Assembly: GCA_964538515.1 (NCBI GenBank)
Contig: CAZIEW010000058.1
Span: 1-37,589, forward strand
DNA length: 37,589 bases
Direction of reading: 5' to 3'
From: CALBZH01 sp964538515
Lineage (GTDB): Bacteria > Desulfobacterota > Syntrophobacteria > Syntrophobacterales > Syntrophobacteraceae
Shown: positions 1-8,043 of the stretch, in pieces
Layout: each line of letters begins with the position of its first letter
Position numbering within the stretch: position 1 is the first letter of the stretch
Program-made: the position numbers and the translations under genes
Notes under the pieces: model-generated
Database searches by the model: none
Told to the model about the DNA's origin: nothing
What the model saw: only the letters and a program-made list of their open reading frames with translations

Positions 1-37
1 CGGAAACGGTCTGAAAAAACGAAGCGCCTTTTCTGCC

Positions 38-114
38 ATTTCCCTCCGCTGGAACTACCCAGATCAGGTGCATAAGGGTCTCTTCTCAGCCCCTCCTTCG
101 AGGGGCACCCCTAA
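38..114 (-). promoter_or_regulatory. TPP (THI-element) riboswitch
   Basis: Read on the minus strand, this stretch contains the conserved blocks of the thiamine-pyrophosphate aptamer in order: a GGGGTGCC block, GGCTGAGA, GACCCTT, ACCTGATCTGG and CCAGCGGAGGGAA. These are the pyrimidine- and pyrophosphate-sensing arms of the THI element. The aptamer lies just downstream of a near-consensus promoter and points to the left edge, so the regulated gene (probably a thiamine biosynthesis or transport gene such as thiC) lies outside the window. The expression platform must be in the last 37 bases; I see a run of six T on the sense strand but no convincing terminator stem, so the switching mode is unresolved. 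Confidence 0.93.
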
Positions 115-128
115 CGGCTGTGCTCGTA

Positions 129-157
129 ATATTAGTTTCCGGCCGCTGGAATGTCAA
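129..157 (-). promoter_or_regulatory. sigma70 promoter driving the TPP riboswitch
   Basis: On the minus strand TTGACA (157-152) and TAATAT (134-129) are separated by exactly 17 bases. The -35 is perfect and the -10 matches 4 of 6 consensus bases. It ends about 15 bases upstream of the aptamer, which places the transcript start just before the riboswitch. Confidence 0.8.
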
Positions 158-197
158 ACGGTGATTGGACTGGGCACACGGCGAGAAAATCGACAGT

Positions 198-217
198 CCT
201 TTGCCTTCGGCGAAAGG
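198..217 (-). terminator. possible terminator hairpin after the DUF748 gene
   Basis: CCTTT-GCC and GGC-AAAGG pair around a TTC loop with one bulged G. It lies about 115 bases past the stop of the DUF748 gene and is followed at a distance by a short ATTTTC stretch on the minus strand. The T tract is weak and displaced, so this is only a candidate. Confidence 0.3.
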
Positions 218-330
218 CCATCGGCCAAAGAGTACTGGGCATCAACCGGGACGACATCCGCATCCATGAAATCTTCCACGAACGTATCCCTTTGCACGCC
301 TGGGGGGCACTCCATGGTGAGGCGGTGACC

Positions 331-3300
331 TCAGTTTCCCGCGCTCACGGTGTCCAAGGAGAACTTGGCGGACAACCCCTCCTCCTCGGCCTGCGGCTGT
401 GCTTCGCCAAGGTGCACCCGATTTGCCGGGACAGCGTGGACATGTTGCAGCTCAGCCGCAATTGCCTGGGCACGGTTCCCGGCGAGCTGAGACAAGGCCT
501 CATCCGGGCTGGGATCGCTCTCCGCCAGACGTGCAAACAGCTCAGCAGCCAAGACATCCGCCTGGTCGGGGCTCATCGCTCCCGGCACGATCTTGTAGAG
601 CTTGGTCGCACTCCATAGCCTCGCCAGGCCTTTGCGCTTCTTCTTGGCCTTCTTCTCCGCGCCGGCTTCCTCCTGAGGCTGTCTTGGCTTGATCTCTCCC
701 CGCTTGACAGCCCCCTCGAGGTCATCGAAGGCTTTCGCGCCAAATCGCTCGGTGAACAGCTTCTCCAAGGCCCCCCTGACCTTGGAATCGCCGAAGTCGA
801 GGACCTCCAGCTCCTCACCGGGCTTCGGTTTGACGCCCATGCGGGCGGCCACGGCTCGGGCCACATTGAGCTGTTTGAGTGCGAGCCCGTCGATCTCCGG
901 GCTGAACTGGCCCTGGATCACCAGTTTGAGCTGAGGCTTCTTCTGCAAAGCTTCAGCCAGCTTCTTCAGCTTCTCTTTTTCCGGCGGCAGGAGCTCCGCC
1001 TTGCCGGGATCAAATTCCACGGCCTCGAACTTCTCGCCGCTTCCTCCCAAGAGGGATCCCAGTGCTCGAAATGGCGCGGTCACTGCCTTGGTAATGACGT
1101 TCACAATGGCTTTCCAAACGATGGGACCGATTTTGAACTGGGGATCGTTGAGCTCGCCGCTGACCGGCAGCCCGAGCTCGATGCGGCCGTTGGAATCCGC
1201 CAGCAAAGTGACAGCCAAATCCAACGGCAGATTCGTCGAGTCGGGACTCTCCACTTTCTCCCCCAGCACCAGGTTGTCCACGATGATCTTGTTGTCCCCC
1301 ACCATCTTGGAGTCTTGGATTTGATACTTGAGGTCCAAGGAGAGCTTTCCGGACTTGATCCGGCGACCGGCGAACTTGCCCGAATAGGGGCTGATGTTGG
1401 CCGTTTCCACGTTCCGGAAAATCATCGTGATGTCGGTGGAACGTTTGAAATCGTTGATGTCGAGCGATCCCGTGATCCGGGCCATGCCATAATTGTCCAC
1501 GCGACCGTCCAGTTGGACGTCGGTCCGAGTCTTCGCCTCCGAGGAAAGCTTGCCGATGGAGCCCTTCAACGCATGGATCCGGGTCATGAATTTGGGTCTC
1601 AGGCTCAAGTCGGCAAAGACCATGTTGCCGTCCTCGATCTTCACCTTGCCGATCGTGAAAGGAAAGGCCGCCCCGCTCCCGGCAGGTTGAGCCGAGGGAG
1701 CTACGGAGCCCTTGGGTGCCGGCTTCTTGGGCGGCGCCCCCTTCGACTTGGTCTCGGGTTTGGGTGGCGCGGCCGTTCCACTGGCGCCGGGCTGCTCTTT
1801 AACGATCTTAGCCAGGTTCACGGTCCGGTCTTCGGCGATGATCAGTTGACCGACGGGCTTGGCCAAGTTGATTTCGCCAACTTGAAGTCCGTTGGGCTCG
1901 ATCGTCAGCTTGACCTGGGGAGCCCGCATGGCACCCCAGCCAAGGTAGGGCTCCTTGGAGCCGGGCTGGCTCAAACTGAGCTTCTCGACGCCGAAGCTTC
2001 CCTGGTAGGACATCTTGGGACCGCCTTGCGGTTGACCGTAGCGAAAGACTCCCTCGCTCGACACCGCAGCCGAATCGAGGGTGAGCGTGATAAAGGGCTC
2101 GAGATAAGCTTGCACCGGCGTGAGGACGACGCCTGTCAGATTGATGTTCGCCTCCACGGAGGGCGATGTCGGATCGACTTTGCCGCGCAGGGCGACTTTA
2201 CCGCCCTGCTCAAGCCCGAAACCCAGCTCAACGCTCATGGGTGACTTGCCGTCGACGTCGGACACCCGCGCATTGAAATCCCGCAGTTGGTAGAGTGGCT
2301 TCTCCACCAGGACCGTCTGATCCAGGACTTCCGAGCGGAAATTGCTCAGCTCAACGCTCTTGAGGAGGAACTTCCAGGGAGACGGCCCGCCCGAGGCAGG
2401 TTTCGAGTCGGCCTGCTCCGATTCGCCACCTTTTCCGGCAAACAGGTGTACCCAGTTGATCGCTCCATCCCGGTCGCGCCCGACATCCGCGTGACCGTCG
2501 CTCAGATTGATGCGTGCAACGGTGAGCGACTTGGCCGCAAGATCGACCTCGCCCCCTTCAAGAACGAAGCTCTGCGCCTCGAACAGGGGTTTGGAGGCCC
2601 CTTGGACACCGAAACGCAACCCTTTGAGCTCGGTGGCAATTCCTTTGAGCTCGACCTGAGTCTTGCGACCGGCTTCCACGCTTGCTTTCAATCCGATGGA
2701 AATGCCCGCAATGGCGGCCGTCACCGGCGACGACCGACTCAAGTCCTCGAGACCGAAGGCCATCTCTTTGATGTCGACTGAGTCGACGTTGACTTTCCAT
2801 GGCCCTTCCTCAACGCGAGAAGGCTGCGCCGCGGACGGCGGCTCGGCGCTGGCGGCATTCATGTCCTCCGGAGCGGGCGGCGCGGGAGCCTCCTGCTCGC
2901 GGTGGCTCTCCGGAGGCTTCATGACGGAATCCGGTTGGAGCTCCGTGGACGCTCCGCGTTTCTTCCCTCCCGCCAGGAGGCGCTCCCAGTTGGTCTTCCC
3001 CTGCGGGTCCAACCCGACATCCAAGTGCCCCCCGCTCATCCCGATGCGCGCAATGCTGAAGGTGCGCGCGCCGAGGTCCAGCTCCCCTCCTTCCAGAATC
3101 AATTGCCCGGCTTCAAACAACGGTCTCGGAGCGGCCTTTTCGCCAAACGTCACCCCTTTGATTTCGGTGACGATGTCCTTGACCGCCACCTGAGGCTTGG
3201 AGCCAACCTCGATGGTTGCCCGAGAACGGAAAGAGAGGCTCGATACCCCGGCGGCCATGGGTGAGAACCGGCTCATGTCCTCCAGGTGGCACCCCACGTC

Positions 3301-4449
3301 CTTGATCTCAAAGGCTTCGACGCGCACCGTCCAGGGCGGTCCTCCAGCGTGAGCGGGCTGAGCCCCGGGCTCCCCAACTACCGGCTGCGTCTCCTTGCCC
3401 TCCGTTGCGGGCTTGCCGCGCATGACCTTCTCGAGATTGCTACGACCGGCCTCGTCAATAGCGACACGCAGTGAGCCCCCATCCACGAGAAACGTGCCGA
3501 CTTGGAGCTCCCTGGATGCAAGATCGAAACGTGCCGAATCGAGCGCAAGCTTGTTCAGCTCGAAGAAGGGGGCTTCGGTGTCCATCAGCTTGAGCGCCAC
3601 TCCGGACAGGTCCACGCGGAAATTCTCGAGGGTCATATGCAGGGGGGCCTGTTCGGCGCTCAACTGATAATCGGTGCTGATCGTGAGGGTTCCCTCGGGC
3701 TGTTGTAGAGTCAAGATGTTTTGCAGAAATTGCCAGAGAGAAGCGGTTCGAATGGAGCTGCAGACAATCTTGCCGCTGGAGCGAAACGGCGCCAGCGAAA
3801 GCTGGCCCTGCCAGGCGAACGTCGCGCCATCGAGCGTCCCGACCTCCAGACTGTAGAGGCCGCTCTGGTCAGCCAGGGTCGTCAGCGTCTTCAGCTCCAG
3901 GTTCAAATCCTGAAGATTCAGGACTGCCGGATTCTCCTGCCGTTTGTCCGTGACGGTCACCTCGCCCCCCGTGATGGCTGCCATGCCGAGGATCAGCCCG
4001 AGGGACCGGGATTTGGAAGTCTCGGGCTTGGGCTCGTCGGATTTGGGGGCGTCGGATTTGGGGACGAGCGCGGCGAAGTTGAGCGACCCATCGGGTTCGA
4101 CGACGACATTCGCCGATGGCTTCTCGAGTCGGACATCCTTGAGCTGGACTGCCATGCGAAAGAAGCCCGCCAGTTCGCAATCGACATAGAATCGGGCGAA
4201 TCCCATGAGCGGTGCTCCGTCCGGGCCGTTGAGACTGAAATCCTTCGCCTCGAATCGGAGCAGATACGGGTTGATACGAACGTCTCCGAGGGTGGCCTGG
4301 CAGTTGAACTGATCGCGCATCACTTTGGGGACGTACCAGCGGACCGCGACCGGGGCCAGGACGAACCCCGAAAGGGTGAATAGAAGCAGGGCTCCCAAAG
4401 GCACCAGGAAAGACTTGCTCACCAGAAAACGCCGTATGCCAGGTCTCAT
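331..4449 (-). CDS. DUF748 / AsmA-like envelope protein
   Basis: A very large 1372-residue protein anchored by one N-terminal membrane segment (about residues 13-35); the rest should be periplasmic. It consists of repeated beta-rich DUF748/AsmA-like modules separated by Pro/Ala/Lys/Glu-rich linkers. Two modules are clearly related: about 373-494 and 551-672 share W-x-V-x-V, LED-S-R, ELKG-, LFEA- and EGGE-DL landmarks; a degenerate third begins near 692. Near 1141 the pattern F-DPGKAELLP and LVIQGQFSPE resembles the OmpA-like end of DUF748 proteins. AsmA/TamB-like proteins act in envelope lipid transport or assembly, so a similar role is inferred, not shown. The reading frame extends upstream to 4662, but ATG 4449 has a GAGGGG ribosome site seven bases away and starts just before the anchor, so I chose it. 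Confidence 0.85.
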   Translation of the reverse strand: MRPGIRRFLVSKSFLVPLGALLLFTLSGFVLAPVAVRWYVPKVMRDQFNCQATLGDVRINPYLLRFEAKDFSLNGPDGAPLMGFARFYVDCELAGFFRMAVQLKDVRLEKPSANVVVEPDGSLNFAALVPKSDAPKSDEPKPETSKSRSLGLILGMAAITGGEVTVTDKRQENPAVLNLQDLNLELKTLTTLADQSGLYSLEVGTLDGATFAWQGQLSLAPFRSSGKIVCSSIRTASLWQFLQNILTLQQPEGTLTISTDYQLSAEQAPLHMTLENFRVDLSGVALKLMDTEAPFFELNKLALDSARFDLASRELQVGTFLVDGGSLRVAIDEAGRSNLEKVMRGKPATEGKETQPVVGEPGAQPAHAGGPPWTVRVEAFEIKDVGCHLEDMSRFSPMAAGVSSLSFRSRATIEVGSKPQVAVKDIVTEIKGVTFGEKAAPRPLFEAGQLILEGGELDLGARTFSIARIGMSGGHLDVGLDPQGKTNWERLLAGGKKRGASTELQPDSVMKPPESHREQEAPAPPAPEDMNAASAEPPSAAQPSRVEEGPWKVNVDSVDIKEMAFGLEDLSRSSPVTAAIAGISIGLKASVEAGRKTQVELKGIATELKGLRFGVQGASKPLFEAQSFVLEGGEVDLAAKSLTVARINLSDGHADVGRDRDGAINWVHLFAGKGGESEQADSKPASGGPSPWKFLLKSVELSNFRSEVLDQTVLVEKPLYQLRDFNARVSDVDGKSPMSVELGFGLEQGGKVALRGKVDPTSPSVEANINLTGVVLTPVQAYLEPFITLTLDSAAVSSEGVFRYGQPQGGPKMSYQGSFGVEKLSLSQPGSKEPYLGWGAMRAPQVKLTIEPNGLQVGEINLAKPVGQLIIAEDRTVNLAKIVKEQPGASGTAAPPKPETKSKGAPPKKPAPKGSVAPSAQPAGSGAAFPFTIGKVKIEDGNMVFADLSLRPKFMTRIHALKGSIGKLSSEAKTRTDVQLDGRVDNYGMARITGSLDINDFKRSTDITMIFRNVETANISPYSGKFAGRRIKSGKLSLDLKYQIQDSKMVGDNKIIVDNLVLGEKVESPDSTNLPLDLAVTLLADSNGRIELGLPVSGELNDPQFKIGPIVWKAIVNVITKAVTAPFRALGSLLGGSGEKFEAVEFDPGKAELLPPEKEKLKKLAEALQKKPQLKLVIQGQFSPEIDGLALKQLNVARAVAARMGVKPKPGEELEVLDFGDSKVRGALEKLFTERFGAKAFDDLEGAVKRGEIKPRQPQEEAGAEKKAKKKRKGLARLWSATKLYKIVPGAMSPDQADVLAAELFARLAESDPSPDEALSQLAGNRAQAIAAELQHVHAVPANRVHLGEAQPQAEEEGLSAKFSLDTVSAGN

Positions 4450-4494
4450 GTCATTACCCCTCAGTCTGATTGATCCCTGTAGGCCATTCCGAGC

Positions 4495-4503
4495 AGTGTA
4501 GCA
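4495..4503 (-). promoter_or_regulatory. possible extended -10 promoter of the DUF748 gene
   Basis: The minus strand carries TG-C-TACACT, an extended -10 element with a 5 of 6 hexamer, about 45 bases upstream of the chosen ATG. No good -35 is present, as is usual for extended -10 promoters. The rest of the 4450-4730 gap shows only the hairpin at 4632-4665. Confidence 0.35.
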
Positions 4504-4631
4504 GAACCAGCGGCAATACGCGAGGCGAGGTGAGAAGAAATTCCTTCCTGGTAGCTCATGTAAAGCGGGTGTGGTGGGTGAGGCCAACGATGGGAGATCG
4601 GGCACGGATACGGGTCTTATCCGCGAAAGAA

Positions 4632-4665
4632 AGGGTGCCAGACGATAACCTGCGTCTGGCACCCT
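4632..4665 (-). terminator. strong hairpin after the L,D-transpeptidase gene
   Basis: GGGTGCCAGACG (4633-4644) and CGTCTGGCACCC (4653-4664) form a perfect 12-bp stem, 13 bp with the flanking A-T pair, around an 8-base loop. It lies about 65 bases past the stop of the minus-strand L,D-transpeptidase gene. On the minus strand it is followed by TTTCTTTC, a plausible interrupted U tract for intrinsic termination. Confidence 0.65.
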
Positions 4666-4730
4666 CTACAGACGAAAGAACCGTTCTTTGGGTCGACACG
4701 GGCGGAATTGGAAAGCTCCCCCCTGCTCCA

Positions 4731-5420
4731 TTAAGGAAAGATGTGCACGGGAGTCCCCACAGGGACGACCTCAAAGAGCTCATCCATGGCGCGGTTGGAA
4801 ACCGCCACACAGCCCAGGGTCCAGTCCTCGTATGCGCCACCGCCATGGATGAAAATCTCTCCACCCAATGCCGTGTTCCATGGAGGCTTTGTCCTGGTCT
4901 CGTAAGCTTCCAGGATCTGCCTGAATTCTTGCAGACCGATATCTCCCGAGATCAAGCCCTTTTCCGCGTGCTTGGGCAGCGGATAATTCAGCCCGAGCGA
5001 CTTGTAGAACCTGCTGTTTGGATTCCTGACGCAAACGAAATAGTCGCCCTCGGGAGTCCGACCGTCCCCGCGAAACGCCTTGTCACCGACTACGCGCGGC
5101 CCCAGTCCGACCTGGTAGTCTCGCACAAGGACGCCGTCCTGAATCACCATCAGCCTCCGTTGACTCTTGTACACATAGATTTCAGGCTTGGTGATGGCCG
5201 TCAACGGAGCCGAGCAATTCACGGTACAGTAAGGGACGTCCTCTTGGGGCTTCAGCACGTCGTCAATCCCCGTTGCATGCTTGAGAGCGAGGCCATCGAT
5301 TTTGGATCCAAAGAGGCTGTTCCATACCGCACAGGACGACATGGCGCACAAGCATGCGATACACAGAAGACCATACAACAGGATAGACAAGCACTTTCTC
5401 AACGCAGTTGCTCCAATCAT
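4731..5420 (-). CDS. L,D-transpeptidase (YkuD domain) envelope protein
   Basis: A 229-residue exported protein. Residues 1-29 form a hydrophobic export signal that ends in a weak lipobox (MSSC, Cys30), so it may be a lipoprotein. The YkuD catalytic fold follows: strand IYVYKSQRRL near 81-90, the GDGRTPEGDY substrate-side motif near 118-127, and the active-site signature H-G-G-G with His192 and T-L-G-C with Cys204. Enzymes of this family cross-link peptidoglycan 3-3 or attach proteins to it, using a Cys acyl-enzyme. ATG 5420 has a GGAGGT ribosome site 11 bases upstream. The gene appears monocistronic, closed by the hairpin at 4632-4665. Family assignment is firm; the exact substrate is not visible. 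Confidence 0.9.
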   Translation of the reverse strand: MIGATALRKCLSILLYGLLCIACLCAMSSCAVWNSLFGSKIDGLALKHATGIDDVLKPQEDVPYCTVNCSAPLTAITKPEIYVYKSQRRLMVIQDGVLVRDYQVGLGPRVVGDKAFRGDGRTPEGDYFVCVRNPNSRFYKSLGLNYPLPKHAEKGLISGDIGLQEFRQILEAYETRTKPPWNTALGGEIFIHGGGAYEDWTLGCVAVSNRAMDELFEVVPVGTPVHIFP

Positions 5421-5811
5421 GTTGTCTTTTTACCTCCACGCCATCGATTCATCCTTCAATTACAAACAACACAATCAACAATGCGCTTCCTCCTGCAGGC
5501 CCCCTCCTCGCTGACGTTGACAAAGTATAGGAATCCATCCCCTTACTGATGCAGGTGCTAATGAATGGCAAATGATGTCTTTTGGGCTCTTGATTGTCAA
5601 TAGCTATCTTCTGCCGGCTTCCTGCAGCACGGAGTCTTCCATCGGCATCTATAGTCTGACGAGTCGAACCCTCCTCAGCAAGACTTCCCATACCGCAAGG
5701 AAGCTCGGTGTCAATAGGGTTTGACCAACCGGATGATCTCTAATAAAGTGCCTAAAGAGCAGTTGTCCTTCGCGGGCTCATCGTTGACATTGCGCTTTCA
5801 AGGAGAACCGG
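5421..5811. other. divergent intergenic region
   Basis: About 390 bases separate the minus-strand L,D-transpeptidase from the plus-strand flavoprotein. Open frames here are short and lack ribosome sites. The one candidate promoter is described separately at 5721-5749. I see no RNA gene or repeat. Confidence 0.5.
5721..5749 (+). promoter_or_regulatory. candidate promoter for the flavoprotein gene
   Basis: TTGACC (5721-5726), a 17-base spacer and TAAAGT (5744-5749) match the sigma70 pattern at 5 of 6 and 4 of 6 bases. It lies about 60 bases upstream of the ATG at 5812. Confidence 0.35.
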
Positions 5812-6387
5812 ATGCAAGTAACATGCTTATTGGGCAGCCCAAGACCCGGGTCAAACAGCTCAGCCGTCGCAAAGCGCTTTTGCGAAAGCGCGGCGGCTTG
5901 TGGTGCAACCATAGAAACCTTCACGCTGAACAAGCTCACCTATCGAGGCTGTCAGGCCTGCATGGTGTGCAAGACCAAGCGGGATCACTGCGTCCTCGAT
6001 GACGACCTCAAAGCGGTCCTGGAAGCCGTTCGCGCCGCGGACCTCGTCGTTCTGGCATCTCCCGTCTATTACGGCGACGTTTCCGCCCAGCTCAAAGCGT
6101 TCATCGATCGCACCTATTCCTATCTCGTCCCCGACTATATTACGCGGGCGGATCGGTCACGACTACCGCGAGGCAAGAGACTGGTGATGATCTTGACCCA
6201 AGGCAACCCAGACGAGAAGCTCTTTGGCGACATCTTTCCCAAGTACAGTGGTTTTCTTGAATGGGAGGGCATCGAGGAGAGCTATCTGATCCGTGGGTGC
6301 GGCCTTCAGGGCGAAAACGCTGTTGCACAGCGACCGGAGCTGCTTCGCGAGGCGGAGGCGCTGGCAGGGAAGCTCTGCCGGCCCTGA
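5812..6387 (+). CDS. iron-sulfur flavoprotein / NADPH-dependent FMN reductase family
   Basis: A 191-residue flavodoxin-fold protein. The FMN phosphate loop is GSPRPGSNS at residues 8-16, and SPVYYGDVSAQLK at 83-95 is the usual flavin/dimer motif. Between them Cys47, Cys50, Cys53 and Cys60 form a compact CX2CX2CX6C pattern, close to the 4Fe-4S motif known from archaeal and anaerobe iron-sulfur flavoproteins (Isf). The protein is therefore probably a cytosolic redox carrier with one FMN and one cluster rather than a simple FMN reductase. ATG 5812 has an AAGGAG site at ideal spacing. Pyruvate kinase follows after about 190 bases with no clear functional link. An anaerobic lifestyle is inferred from this family. 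Confidence 0.87.
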   Translation: MQVTCLLGSPRPGSNSSAVAKRFCESAAACGATIETFTLNKLTYRGCQACMVCKTKRDHCVLDDDLKAVLEAVRAADLVVLASPVYYGDVSAQLKAFIDRTYSYLVPDYITRADRSRLPRGKRLVMILTQGNPDEKLFGDIFPKYSGFLEWEGIEESYLIRGCGLQGENAVAQRPELLREAEALAGKLCRP

Positions 6388-6578
6388 GCGCAACGCGATG
6401 AGATGCTGTTGGGCTCCATCTTCCAGGTCCCGGAGCAGCGCTTCATCGACAAGACACCGGGAATCGGCTGGCGGGATTAAGGAGACGCGGCAACTGCAGC
6501 AAGACGGATCTGGATCTGCCGATGAGGCCGGGCACCCAGGACGCACGACGTCTCTGGCCGAATCCGAAGGGACATTTC

Positions 6579-8006
6579 ATGAGCTTTCCAACCCACAAGA
6601 CCAAGATCGTCTGTACCATCGGCCCGGCTTCCGAGTCCGTGGAGGTCATGGAGCACATGCTGAGAGCCGGCATGAACGTGGCGCGCCTCAATTTTTCCCA
6701 CGGGTCGTTTGAAAACCACGCGGCCGTCATTCGGAATCTTCGGCTCGCGGCTCGCCGGACCAAACGCCGACTGGCCATCATGGCGGACCTTCCCGGCCCC
6801 AAAATGCGCATCGGGACGCTTCGGGAAGAGCCTGTCTTTCTGAAGCCAGGGGGGGCGTTCTCGCTGACCTCGGAGCCGATCGTCGGGGATGCGAGCCGGG
6901 CTTCCATGACGTTTTCCAGGCTCCCGCAGGTGGTAAAAGGAGGCGACACCCTCTACCTCAACGATGGCAACATTCAGCTGGAGGTTCGATCCGTCTCCGG
7001 AAACGAGGTGCGCTGCCGGGTGGTTGTGGGCGGGGAACTGCGCTCCCACAAGGGATTGAACCTGCCCGGAATCGACCTCGGGATCAGCGCCTTTACGGAA
7101 AGGGATTTCGAATGTCTGAAGTTCTCCGTTGAGCACGGGGTGGATGCCGTCAGTCAGTCGTTCGTAGAGAAAGCCGCGGACATCGAATCTGTTCGCCGGG
7201 CGGCCGCCGACCTGGGACGTGTCCCGTTCATCATCGCCAAGATCGAGCGTTCGCGGGCCCTCGACCACATCGAAGAGATCATCGAGGCGGCGGACGGGAT
7301 CATGATCGCGCGCGGTGATCTGGGAGTCGAGGTCCCCATCGAGCGGATCGCCGTGATCCAGAAGGATCTCATGCACCGGGCGAACCTTCACGCCAAGCCC
7401 GTGATCACGGCCACTCAGATGCTCGAGTCCATGATCGGCAACAGCCGCCCCACCCGGGCCGAGTCAACCGATGTCGCCAACGCCATCCTGGACGGAACCG
7501 ATTGCGTCATGCTCTCCGGAGAGTCTGCCATGGGCGGGTTCCCCGTGGAAGCCGTCACGATGCTGGCACGCATCGCCTCGACCGTGGAGCCGCGGTTGCG
7601 GCCTTTTCCCGTTCGTGAGATGGTCCGGTGCGTCGACCACAACCTGAGGCTCCGGCCTCCGCATTGCATCGCCATCGCGGTGGAGGCGACCCTGGAGTAC
7701 TCTTCGCCTGCAGCGGTCTTCGTTCCCACCAAAAGCGGCGCGACGGCGCGCAGCATCACCCGCTTTCGTCTCCCGGTGTGGACCGTCGCGGTGAGCCGCC
7801 ATGCACATACCTGTCAGGCACTTCAATTCTCCTATGGGGTGTATCCGGTCCAGGAAGAGGACCATCCGGAGGACTGGAAGGCATACGTCAGGCGATGGCT
7901 CAGCGAGAACGGGCTGTCGGGGGACATGGCCGTCGTCACGGAGGGGCCCTCGACCAAACACCCTGAGGCGAACCACCGCATGGAAATCATCGACTTGAGC
8001 CAATGA
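6579..8006 (+). CDS. pyk: pyruvate kinase
   Basis: Converts phosphoenolpyruvate and ADP to pyruvate and ATP in the last step of glycolysis. The 475-residue protein has the expected barrel motifs: RLNFSHG at 36-42 (Arg36, Asn38), DLPGPKMR near 70, the catalytic signature FIIAKIER with Lys221 and Glu223, and MIARGDLGVE with the metal ligand Asp247. The ATQMLESM and TDVANAILDGTD blocks follow at about 278-308, then a C-terminal allosteric domain. Length matches bacterial enzymes without the extra PEP-utiliser domain. The frame opens at 6522, but the family start MSFPTHKTKIV fits ATG 6579, which is preceded by a GAAGGG site. It converges with the GH77 gene across only 37 bases. Confidence 0.96.
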   Translation: MSFPTHKTKIVCTIGPASESVEVMEHMLRAGMNVARLNFSHGSFENHAAVIRNLRLAARRTKRRLAIMADLPGPKMRIGTLREEPVFLKPGGAFSLTSEPIVGDASRASMTFSRLPQVVKGGDTLYLNDGNIQLEVRSVSGNEVRCRVVVGGELRSHKGLNLPGIDLGISAFTERDFECLKFSVEHGVDAVSQSFVEKAADIESVRRAAADLGRVPFIIAKIERSRALDHIEEIIEAADGIMIARGDLGVEVPIERIAVIQKDLMHRANLHAKPVITATQMLESMIGNSRPTRAESTDVANAILDGTDCVMLSGESAMGGFPVEAVTMLARIASTVEPRLRPFPVREMVRCVDHNLRLRPPHCIAIAVEATLEYSSPAAVFVPTKSGATARSITRFRLPVWTVAVSRHAHTCQALQFSYGVYPVQEEDHPEDWKAYVRRWLSENGLSGDMAVVTEGPSTKHPEANHRMEIIDLSQ

Positions 8007-8043
8007 GGCGCACCACCTCTACGCCCGCTGGCCCCATTGGAGC

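Noticed and set aside
1315..2244. A 309-codon plus-strand frame inside the DUF748 gene.
   Set aside because: Antisense shadow of a repeat-rich GC-rich gene; no ribosome site and no recognisable fold.
4470..5549. A 359-codon plus-strand frame over the L,D-transpeptidase gene.
   Set aside because: The opposite strand has the full YkuD signature and export signal; this frame also crosses the strong terminator hairpin.
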